Source: Nephrocerus scutellatus (taxonomy: Eukaryota > Arthropoda > Insecta > Diptera > Pipunculidae). Taken from it: a stretch of 64,000 nt of DNA. Position 1 is the stretch's first letter. The number at the start of each line of letters is the position of its first letter. The stretch spans positions 86,822,965 to 86,886,964 of the forward strand of contig OX352765.1 in the NCBI GenBank assembly GCA_947095585.1, in the 5' to 3' direction. The notes below the pieces were generated by a model, which was not told the DNA's origin, did not search any database, and saw only the letters and a list, made by a program, of their open reading frames with translations. This document shows positions 23,601 to 35,600 of this stretch, piece by piece. The position numbers and the translations under genes were made by a program.

Positions 23601-26600
23601 AAAGATTGTAAGCCTGTTTTCGTAAAAAGAAAGAAATTTTAAGGTAATGTTAATCGATTTGGCAAATTTTTATTTAAAATTTAATTCCAGGCTTCTTGTG
23701 ATCAGAGTAAGTGCCCCTCTTTAACGGACAACGCACCATTTGCCACAATTAACGATTCGCATGGCTTCTGCATTTGCAATGGGAAAGCAGCAGTCAAACG
23801 CATGTGTATCGATGGCGGTATATTCGATGCAGAGATGCTGATTTGTCGAAGTAATGTAAGTAGACTTTTTTTTTTTTTTAGAATTTCTAAAAACAATGCT
23901 TTATTACTAGCATCCTTAACTTTTATTTTTAATTTTATTTATTTTTGTTTATAACCTTAAAAGAATAAATTGAAACCTTTAACAATAGTCAATTTCACTA
24001 TATAATGGACGTATTAAACAATTAAATTTTTTATTTTTTTTATTTTTTATAATAGTACAATCTTATCACATGATAATTTATTACTAATGATGATACGCAC
24101 TTATTTGTAACAAATAAGTGGAACGAGTACGGGCTTACAACGAATCAATATTATGCTCCCAGGAACGAATCTTCAATTATTAGATGACTAACTCATGCGG
24201 TTTAATTCTTTTAAGGCGTCTTAGTTCTTGTGTTCTGCGATTCGCTTGAATACTACCGTATCATCAGCCAAAGTTCCGATGAAGGTTGTTCCCGTTGTCG
24301 GTGTATCGGAAGTGTAAAGAAAATATAGGAAAGGCCCTAGTACACTACCCTGAGGCACTCCTGCTATAGCTGGATAAAAATTAGAGTATGAATGTTCATG
24401 TGGTACTCTAAATTTTCGTTTGGAGAGATACGACTCGAGCGGTTGGCAGTAATTTTGTGGCACTTATTTACTTATCTTGTAGATAAGACCCTCATGCCAC
24501 ACTCTATCGAAAGCCTGTGATACATCTAGAAATACAGCAGGACATTATTTCTTCTCTTCAAATGCTTATTCTATCTTTGCGATCACACGATGAACTTGAT
24601 CTTTGGTCGAATGTTTATTCCTGAATCCAAACTGGAAATCAGGATCATTGGTGTTAATCGTTTCAAAAACAACTTCTCAAACAACTTTGAGGTAGTTGGT
24701 AACAAAGAGATCGGCCTGTATGATGTCATTTGCTCACCGGGTTTGTCTGGTTTTTTTATGATGACTATTTGTGCTACCTTGAAACACTCAGGCACATATA
24801 TAAATCGAAAGCAAGCATTATATATACATATATATGTTAACATAATGACTGCTCTAACTCCTTAAACAGCCTTGGCGAAATTTCGTCAATTCCAGGTGAC
24901 TTTTTGGGATTTAAATTCGTGTCTATTTCATGTGCGACTTCTAGTGGGGTGACACTATTGATGTTTAATAAAGATCTATAAACTGGTTTAGGATCAATCC
25001 TATATTGTATATCGTGTAGTTGAAATACTGATGCCAAGTGTTGAGCAAACAGTTCGGCTTTTTCATCGTTACGTCGCACCCATTCTCCATTTGTGCTCCT
25101 AATAGGTGTGGCACTTTTATTATTGGCCTCTTATATCTCTTAGTAGCTTTCCAAAGAGAATAGTTTTTGTCAGCTTCAGGACCCAGTCCTTTCAGATAAT
25201 TTTCAGTACAAGCCAAGCCTCTTTATGTTCTTTAATTAATCGGTTAACTTTATTACTTACTCGATTAAATTCTCTTTTGTCAATAATATTTCTGGTTCTA
25301 TGACATATGCGTCTTTTCCTACGCCTTTCTTTTATCAGTTCTCGAACCTCCATGGGGTAGTTGATCTCTTGTATAACTTTATGACCTAATTCGGGTGTAG
25401 TTTCTTTAGCTACTTCACGCATAGAGTTAATAAAATATCCAGCTTGTATTTCAAGTTCTTCTTTAGTTTTGAGACAAACTTTTAGCTCAATTAGATTGTC
25501 CAGTTTCTCTCTAAATAATTCCCAATCCGTGAACTTATTAGTAAGGTTAAGTTTCCTTTTCTTTTTAATGATTGATTGATTGATTGAATGATTTGAATGA
25601 CAATTAAAATAACAATTAGGAAATATAATTTTTTTTAAATTAATAACAATATTAAAATTTGCAGGGTGCATGCAATGCAAGTATCTGCCTCAGTGCACCA
25701 CATAGCACAGCGTTTCCGGCAGTGAATGACAAACACGCGTTTTGCTGGTGCAACGGTAGAACGGCAGTCAAGAAGAACTGCACAGATGGGGGCATTTTCG
25801 ATCCTATTACTGCTGTTTGTCGAATCAATGTAAGTAGACTTAAATCGTGTGTGCTTTTTGATTATAATGACTTATTAAAATTTAAATTTTTCTAAAAGGA
25901 AACATGCATTTCCAAGATATGTCCACATGCACCTGAGAACACAGTATTTCCAACAACAAATGACCAACACGCTTTTTGTGTATGCAAGGACAAAAAAGCT
26001 GTTAAGGTCGATTGTCTGGATGGTGGAACATTTAACCCAAATCTTTCAGTATGTAAATCGCCTGGAAATGTAAGTAAATACCATATAGCATTTAAGCATT
26101 ACCTTTTTAAACATCGAAGCTAATTAATGGACATCACTATGAAGCTTCTCTTTTAAGTATTCGAATGTATATATTATACATAGATACGTATACAGTGAAA
26201 TTCCCGATAGCCGGACACCCAGCATCGCAGTGTTTTTGTCCAGTTATGAGAGTGTCCGCTTATGGGGCAGGAACAAACATTTTGATTTGAATGGTTGGTT
26301 GGAGTCACCCAAATGGACAGAAATTGTCGTTAATTTAATAAGTTGTACAAATTTATGAATATCTAAGAATGATTATTACGACATATATACATATTACATA
26401 CATACATTTATGTACATTACATTACATTTCATAAAAAATTAATGGAATACCAGTCTACTTTGGTCGAAAACATTTAGTTATAGTAGATTGCTTAAACATG
26501 GATTGGCTTAACTTAAAATGTTGGGTTTCAAAATGTGTCTCTACGTTCTTCATGTGGTGAAATGCTATAAAGTCAAAATTACTGTCTTTTCTTGTACCTT

Positions 26601-29600
26601 CTTAGGCAGTCTTTATAAGGCTGCGAGTATTTGTTGGTATAGCAGATATTAAAGCCATATTCCTAAGTTTACTAAGGTCTTCACTTAACCACGGAGGGTG
26701 AACTTTTTGCGCTCTGACTGATTGGGCAAGAGGCTTTCAGATTTCATTGATTTTTCGAACGTTTCAATTCTTTTACTCGTATCTTTTTGGCAGAATTCAG
26801 AACAGCGCGATAAAACTTATTGGTTACGTAAATATCGCGAAAACAATCGAACCGCTTGAATTGTATGAATGTTTTCTGCTTGTCACTGTTTTGTTAAGCT
26901 ATGTTGAAGAGAAATATCCAGATGCATCCCACCCATCCTCCAACCTAACCGAAATACCCGTGCCTCAACTGGAGCTCACGGGATTGCTTGAACATAGATT
27001 GGCTTAACTTAAAATGTTGTGTTTCATAATGAGTCTCTACGTTCTTCATGCGATGAAATGCTATAAAGTCATCTCTTCATCTCAAACTCATCTCTTCAAA
27101 CGAGCATCTTGTTTCAATGCCTCATCAAACGGAGTTATGTCATGATAAATTACTTCAGGAGCTTCGTCTTAAGACTCACTCACCTCCGGAGTAGCGCTTT
27201 GTTTTCCAAATTGTATTCCAATACTGTTATCTTCGCAGTGAAGACACTTTCATCAATTCTTAGAAATTCGTCAAAACCATTTGATAAAGCGAACCTTTTT
27301 TGAAATTTTGCATAGGTTGCCAGTGGTATATCATCATTGGCATCAAAATCGGGAAGACTATGATTAATTTCAAAGAATCCAGCTTTACGAAAGCAGTTTT
27401 TGCTGGTTGTTGCTTCAACTCTATCCCAAGAGGCTTTGATGAAGTACAAAGCTTCAAGAATATTAATAGATTTTGCCAACACTGATGCTGAAGTCGTTGT
27501 GTCGACTTTTGAAGTGTTTTAATATTGAGCCTCTATAATGAACCTTAAAATGTTGGATTATGCCTTGATCAGGGGTTGCAGTTTAATTTGGAGGCAAAAA
27601 AAAATTGTTAAGCTTAATTCTCTTGGATGAGATGCTGCATTATCTGTATTATTATAAGACAATTTTTCGATTCTAAGATCTTATTTTCCTGTTCAACTGA
27701 TGCAGCTATTCTGTCATGAATTCTCGAGTCATCCCTGGTTTTTTGTTAGATTTCCAATCCACTGGTAGTTCTTTGATAGGAAGATGTTTGATTGCTGGAG
27801 GGCGGGTTGCTTTGCCTATGAACAAAGGCAGCTCTTTTTCTCCAGGCATGTTTGCACAAAACATAAGTGTGAGTTTTTCCTTAGAGAATTTACAACCAAT
27901 GCACCTTTCGGATTTATGAGCGAGAGTTTTGTCAGGTAATGCGTAAAAGAAAAGCCCGCTTTCATCTGCGTTGTAAATGGCCTTTGGCTTATCTTGAACT
28001 GCTCGACATCGACCTGACTTACATCTGAAGCTTCACTAGATATGCACTTGAAAGCAAAATTATTACTTATGCGCCATTTGTTTAACCATCCATCTGACGC
28101 ATTAAAATAAGTTACACTCAATTTGACTGCTATTTGCCCTGCCTTTACCTCTATAATCGGGCCAGCAATAGGAATGCTTTGACTTTGAATGAAACAATCA
28201 AAGCATATTTTGTCTATGTCAGAGCCAACTTCTTTAGCAAAACTCATTTTTTGATGAATATTCCATTTAGAATGAATGGTTTCTTTTATTATTATTTTAT
28301 TAATTTCTCGCCGTGGCTCAGTGGAAATGCGCATGGCTACTGTGCAGGGATTTGTGGTTCGAATCGCAGTAACACCAAAAGTATTTTTCACGGTGTCCCA
28401 CCTCTCGTGAATGGGTGACAAACGTTCCTAGAGTAAAATAACTTGTCACGAAAAGCTTCTCAATTCGCCGTTCGGATCCGGCCTTAAATTGTAGGTCCCT
28501 TCCATTTGTGACCACAAAAATTACATGCGCAACACAAATGGTCGTGAAAAGCTAGACATTGGACCGCAACGGTCTGTCGCGCCGAATATTATTATTATTA
28601 TTATAATTTCCATTTTTTCTTTAATAGACAGCATACTTTTTTTGATGGCATTTTATGGCTCTCAGATAGTTAAACTAATTTTGAAACACACAACTAACAC
28701 TAGCCAAGCAAAATGAACGAAAAAGCCCACATCTACTTGGGGAATCACCCATTTCGTTGTCATCAACACAATTCTGTCCGTTAATGAGAGATATTTTGAT
28801 CAAAATGTTCTACATGTCCAAGTCCAGTTATTCGAGCGTTCGCCAATAGGAATTATTTTTGTATGGAAAAATTAATGAAAAAGTTGAGTCGACGAAATTT
28901 CTCCGACTATGGGGACTGTCCGTAATGGAGAATTTCACTGTATATACAAAAGTCAAGTAACACTTAGAAAAATTGCTGAGAGAGAATGCAAGAACGGTTC
29001 CACCAGGATATATTGCAATATAATATTGCACAACAAGTGGTCCTGCTCTTTTTCTCAACTGAAACAATCTTCCTTGTAACTTTCCACATATATTTATCTC
29101 AATATTTCACATCCAGAGGAATTAATTTTCTAATAACTTTCTTTATCAATCATTTTCTAGGGTTTTTGCGATCCTGATGTCTGTCCAAAAGCTGCTGCCA
29201 GTTCAATTTTCGCTGCTTACAATGATCAGAAGTCGTATTGTATATGCATCGATAACAAAGCTGCTCTTCGAACCTGTATTAATGGCGGTATATTCAATCC
29301 AAAACTACTGATATGTCAAAAACCAAAGGTAAGATTATATTCTGCATAACAATTGGCACATGGTTGTTTTAAAATATGACAAGCAGTGGGTAACTATAAA
29401 CCGTTGCCAATATTTAGCTTAGAGTTAAAAGGGTAACACAAAAGAGGTAATCCTTAGAACTTTTTTTAGCTTATTAATTTTTTCTTTTCTTTTGAGTCCT
29501 ATTTTAAGGCTTGCATTCGTGGTTGTTGACTCCAACCATATCGACACAAAAAACCAAAAATATTATTAAAGTTACGATTCATCAGATTCGCCAAAATCCG

Positions 29601-32600
29601 GCTCGAAGGACCAAAAATATTGTTTACACTTGAATGATATTTAGGAACTTTACAGATATTTTAATTACACATTTATGTTTTACCAGCATGTATAAAGCAG
29701 GATAGGTTAACTTAGGTTAGGTGAAGGTGGCTGTCAGTAAAAACCAACACACCTAGACCAGCAATAGTCCATTGTAGTACCACACGTATCAGGCAAAAAA
29801 ATTTCCGTTTGACCACCTACAGTTAGTTTTTTCATTAGTATCCCGCTAATCCCGCATACTCTTCCTTGTCGAGTTCGTCAGCCATACAGTTACCCGAAAC
29901 GTCTCTGTGCCTCGGAGCCAACACAGGTGGGCATTGAACTGCTCCGCCATCTCCACGAGAGATGATCGGCAAACAAGGGCTAGAATTGAATTTGAAGACA
30001 CTGATTCCAGGGACTTCAGTGCACCTTGGCTATCCGAGAATATACTGATATCCTTAGCGGATATGACGTTTCTCTTCAGCCAACATAAGGCTTCACTGAT
30101 CGTCATAATTTCAGCCTGGAAAACACTACAGTGATTAGGAAGAAGGAAAGAGAGGCTTAGATTCAGCTTTTTGAGAAAACACCTACGCCGTCTCCATCAT
30201 CAGTTTTTAACCCGTCTGTGTAAAAACGAATGTGTCGATCTTCCAGGTAAGTGTCTTCTTACCATAACGGTCTGGAGGGGAAGGGGACCTGAAAGTTTTT
30301 GTTGAAATGCAGTTGCGGAATGGTGTAGTCGTCTAGGTTGTTTGGGATCCTGGCTAAATTCAGGATAGAGGAGCGACCGATTCATTTCTAGTCCACTGGG
30401 AGATATCATTAAGGCGAATAGCCGAACTAGCAGCTTCTTGTCCGCTGAAAATGTCGAGTGGTGTAAGGTCGAACAGAATGTCCAATGCGGCGGAGGGGGT
30501 TGTACGAAGTGATCCGCTCATACATAGACTAGCTGATCTTTGGACTTTGCTTAATTTGCAAAGGATTTCTTTCTTATTTAAGGCAGTCCACCATACAGAA
30601 TAGTAGGTCTTACTACCGCTGTATATAACCAATGAGCTATATGGGGTTGACGACCCCATCTGCTACCAATGGCTTTTTTGCATGAAAAACGTGCCACTGA
30701 GGCTGTACGAACTCTTTCTTGTATGTTTGGATTCCAGCTTAGCTAACTGTCTAAAATAAGATTCAAATACTTGGCTTTATCAGAGAATGTTAAGCTTATA
30801 CCTTTTATAGAAGGAGGGTTAATGCAACTAACAAGCTCAGTTTTGTGAGGATTTACCCCTTAACCAGAGCGATCTGCCCAGCAAGTTAGCTTGTTGAAAG
30901 CATTTTTGAGGAGTTCCTTTAAGGTATTCGGGTATTTTCCTAAGACGGCAATAGCAACGTCATCTGCATAAGCGATTACTCTGCTGCCCTCACCTCTTAG
31001 GCATACCAGCAGCTCATTCACCGCTAAATACCATATAAATTGGGTTAGGACTTCACCTTGTGGGGTTCCTCTACACAGATCTTCTGCCACTCGACACGCC
31101 AAGTTTTGATATTATAATCCGACTTGTGAGCAGAAGATTAATCAATTCGCCAAGCGAGTCGTCCACCCTCAAAGTCGACAGTACATCCGTAATCGTAGAT
31201 GTGTTGACACACCTTCAATGTCTAGGAATACCACCATTGATTACTCCTTGTGGTGAAGGGAATGTTCAATAGAACGTACCAGTGAGCGAACAGCTGTTTC
31301 TTCAGACTTGCCTTTACAATAAGCGTGCTGATCTGTAGACAGGAGTCTTTTGTTAATGCGTGTGCATATGTAGATATCGATCAGTATTTCCAGTGTCTTT
31401 AACAGGAATGATGATAGACTGATTTTTTAAGAAAACAAACGTTATTTTCTTGTTTTACTGAAAACTTTTTTATTAATTCGACGATTGCTTAACATTTTAA
31501 GGTTTTAATTTGGTTCCAAATACACTTACTATGTTATTCATTTCAGACTCTTTGTGACGGAGATACAGTTTGCCAAGAATCAAATCAAGGTGTGGCTTTC
31601 CCATTGGATAACGACAACAGCAGCTTTTGTGTTTGCTCTGGACATGAGGCGATTAAACTTAAGTGTCCCGGAAATATGACATTTAACAGGGAAAAACTGG
31701 CTTGTTTATCACCGCTAACAACAGTCACCGGATTATCGCCGCACCTAAGTGATCTCACTCCTTTATGCAATGGTAAATACAAGCAAGGAGAGTTTGTTCG
31801 ACACCCCAGTGAATGCAATAAATTCCACATTTGCTATGACGGCGAACTGCAAGAGCAGTCCTGCGGAAAAAAAGCTTACTTTGACACAAAAAGAAATCAA
31901 TGTACACCAACTTCGGTAAATAATCCAGAATGTATACCATCGGAGTTATCGAATTCAGAGACTTGTTCATGCGTTGGCGGTTATGGGGAAGGTAATTTCA
32001 TCGCTCATCCAACAGATTGTGACAAATTTTACATCTGTCAAAATAGCAAACTTATGGAGCACAGTTGTGGGCATGGAAACTATTTTGACAAATTGAGAAA
32101 CTACTGCATGAGGGACACTGAAAAGAAATGCAACGACAAATGCACATGTGTCGGTGCCTATCAAGAAGGCGATTTAATCGGCCATCCGACTGACTGTGAC
32201 AAGTTCTTTATCTGCTTCAAAGGCAAACTGGAAGAGCAGAGTTGCGGCAAGGGTAACTATTACGACATGGAAGAAAAAGAATGTCGACTGGACAGAGATA
32301 AAAAGTGCACCCCCAAGACCGAGTGCACGTGTACTGGTGGTTATAAAGAGGGAGATTTGATAGCACATCCAACAGATTGTGACAAGTTCTATATTTGCTA
32401 TAATGGAACACTCAGCGAAAAGCCATGTGGAGAAGGCAACTACTTTGATAGTAAGGAAAAGTCCTGCATGCTAGACACTCTGGAGAAGTGCAAGCCCAAA
32501 TGTAAATGTGTAGGGGGTTATAATGAAGGTGATTTGGTAACACATTCTACGGATTGTGACAAATTCTACATTTGCTACAATGGTAAGCTGGTCGAACAGA

Positions 32601-35600
32601 GCTGCGGCAATGGCAATTATTATGATACCAAAGAAAAAGAATGTCGTGTGGATATAAATAATAAATGCACACCAAAAACCAGTTGCACTTGTGTAGGTGG
32701 TTATAACGAAGGAGACTTGGTAGCACATCCAACAGATTGTGACAAGTTCTACATCTGCTACAATGGTACACTCAGCAAAAAATCGTGTGGAGAAGGAAAC
32801 TTTTTTGACGTTAAAAAGAAATCCTGCATGGTTGACACCCTGGAAACGTGTAATCCCAAATGCAAATGTGTCGGTGGCTATAGAGAGGGTGATTTGGTAG
32901 CACATCCAACGGATTGTGACAAATTCTATATATGTCACAATAGTGAATTGGAGCAACAAAATTGCGGTGTTGGCAATCGTTTTGATCGTAGCACTTTGAC
33001 TTGTATTCGCGATGAGCGTGAACTATGTTGGATAGTAGCTCCGCCACAAAAATCGCAAGTTTGTACGCCAGTCAACAATGGTGCTTGGCTGCCGCACGAG
33101 ACGCAATGTGATAAATTCTACATTTGCTTGAATTCGACAGAGGTCCTACAAACATGTGACCCTGGCTATAAGTTTGACTCTGCTGTTAGCGATTGTGTGC
33201 TTGATCGTGATGGCACTTGCTGGAAAATGATTTCGAACTTTTGCGCCAACAAACCACAGGGAACCTTCATCAAGCATCAGCGACTGTGCAATCATTTTTA
33301 CATTTGCTTCGATAACAAAGTCGCCCTTCAGAGTTGCCAGGAGGGAAATTGGTTCAATCCCAAAGAAATGATGTGCGAACCTGATGTTTATCGTAACTGT
33401 TCAACAGTGAGGATAACGCCGCAATTAATATGCCAGACAACCACCGATGACAACACAATAATAGCTGATTCCACTGACAGTACGGGCTACTATGTGTGTC
33501 AAAAGAGAAAAGCCATTAAGCGGCAATGCCCTTCATACACGATATTTGATGACGAATTGAAAATTTGCAATCCCAAAATACGAGTAAGTATGCTAGACAG
33601 GACATCAATATGCCTCAAAAGATAAAAATTAAAAGTTAAACTTAAAATACGTTCCAATTAGAGTATTTTGGCATTTTAAATCTAAAAATTGGTTTTTAAG
33701 CAAAAAATCAAATCACTATTTATCCAAACTTTTCAGATTTCCTGTAATCCAGGCGTATGTAAAAACAACAACGACGATGACTTTGTTTTCCCTTCGCTAA
33801 CTGATCCTCATGGTTTCTGTGTTTGCTCGAATGGCAACGCTGAGAAAATTTCCTGTAAGCCAGGTTCAACGTTTGACAAGTTACTGTCAATATGTCAGCC
33901 AGCTGCTGCAGTGAGTTTAAGAGAGAATAAAAAAAAATTCTCTTATAACAAAGATTTAATTATCGATTTTGTTTATTACAGAAATGCATTGGCCAACAAA
34001 ATGGTCACATTATGGGTTATCCAGGAGATCAACGTTTGTTTTATGTCTGTGAGAATAGTGCAGCTATTCGAAGAAAATGCCCAACTGGTCATTTATTTGA
34101 TGAAGGGATAAAAGTCTGCAGAGAATCCGCAAGAATAATGCGAACAAATCGTTGGTCAAAAGATGTAAGAAATCTTTGCAATACTTAATATATATAACTT
34201 TCAAAAAGTCAAGGTTTAATTATAGCAACGTTTGTTACAATATAGTATATTACATAACGAACGAGGAAAGTGGAGTTTATCGTGCGAGTTAGAAGCTTGT
34301 ACGCTATTTTTCACACGACCAAAACCGGTTTTTCTGCTTAACCTGTTATGCCCAATGCAAAATTACTCTGGGAATGTGTGTTCGCTGTGATTGCAGTAAA
34401 TAACAAAAGTATTTTATATGTTAACTCACTAGTGTATATAACGGCTACTTTCGAGGCTAGGTTATAGATTATGAAACAGACACTTTCGTCTATGGGCGTG
34501 TGAAATGCTTATTACCTCTAAGAGGCAGACTTTTTAAAGTTTGAGATTTTCTTTTATCAAAAACTCCTGTTTCTTTTTTATAAATTTCCACTAGAAAAGT
34601 TGTTATTTTTTTAATTTACCACAAAGGAATTTCATAGAACGAAAAACTTAATACAAAATCAAGACGTTGTCAATTTAGTTCTCAAAGCCGCTATAAGCAC
34701 AACAACATAAATGACAACTTAAGGCTCCGTGTAAAAAAATTAAACTCTTCTTATTTTACTTCAACTACTAGGCAGTTGTTAATATGCAGCAGACTCTTAA
34801 AAAAACACAAAACATGGCGCACTGAAAAATATGGTCACAAAAATGTTTTTCGTAAAGGCATTTATAATCGCCAAATTAGTTACTAGAAATGTGAAGAGGG
34901 TCTAACGATTCTTAATTTTTGCATTATACATAAATGAAAGTTTTCTAAGGAATTCGACATCGAAAGTGGTGTGAGACAAGGCTGCATTCTATGCCCATAT
35001 TTGTTTCTGGTTGATGATTCCTTTGCCTCGCAACAGCAGCGGAATTTAATGGACTGTTCCCTCTTTCCCTCCTCAAACAACTTACTCACATCATCATCAT
35101 GTTTGGCTCTACAACGGAAGTCCGGTTCGCGCCCTTCCGCAAAAAATCGCTCCACCGGTCGATGTCATCCATCCATCACTAAACTCTGGGCTTCCTGGTT
35201 TACGCCATCTTTCAAGCGTAGGCTTGGCCATCTTTCCAGCGTAAGCTTGACCAGCCTCACCGAGCAGGATTCCCTTCATCCATGCGAGCTAAGTGTCCTG
35301 CCAAACGGAATCTACCGAGCTTTATTTTCTTCACGATGTCGACATCGCGGTAACGCTCGTAGATCTCATCATTATAGAGTCTCCGGGATTCTCTTTCCTC
35401 ACATACGGGGCCAACAATTCTCCGGAAGAGCTTACTCTCGAACGCGGCTAAGATGTCAGAATGCTTTTGGCTAAGCACCCAAGAATCGGATCCATATGTA
35501 AGTACTGGTATGACCACTGTCTTATATACCAGCAGCTTGGATGTTATGGTTAAGTTCCCTCTTTCCCCTTCTCAAACATCTTGCTCACATCATCATCATA

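Larger units (their letters stand above)
26193..28940 (-). mobile_element. pogo/Tigger-type DNA transposon with TIRs and TA target site
   Basis: Left end CAGTGAAATTCCCGATAG at 26193; right end, reverse complement, CAGTGAAATTCTCCATTACG at 28940. Both are flanked by TA, the target duplication of this superfamily. The minus strand carries a decayed transposase. A SINE (28309-28603) and a foreign segment (about 26580-27000, flanked by a 75-bp duplication) are nested inside. It occupies intron 6 of the multi-CBM14 gene. Confidence 0.85.

Noticed and set aside
31755..33047. Several minus-strand frames under exon 8
   Set aside because: Overlap a well-supported multi-domain exon and have no domain of their own.
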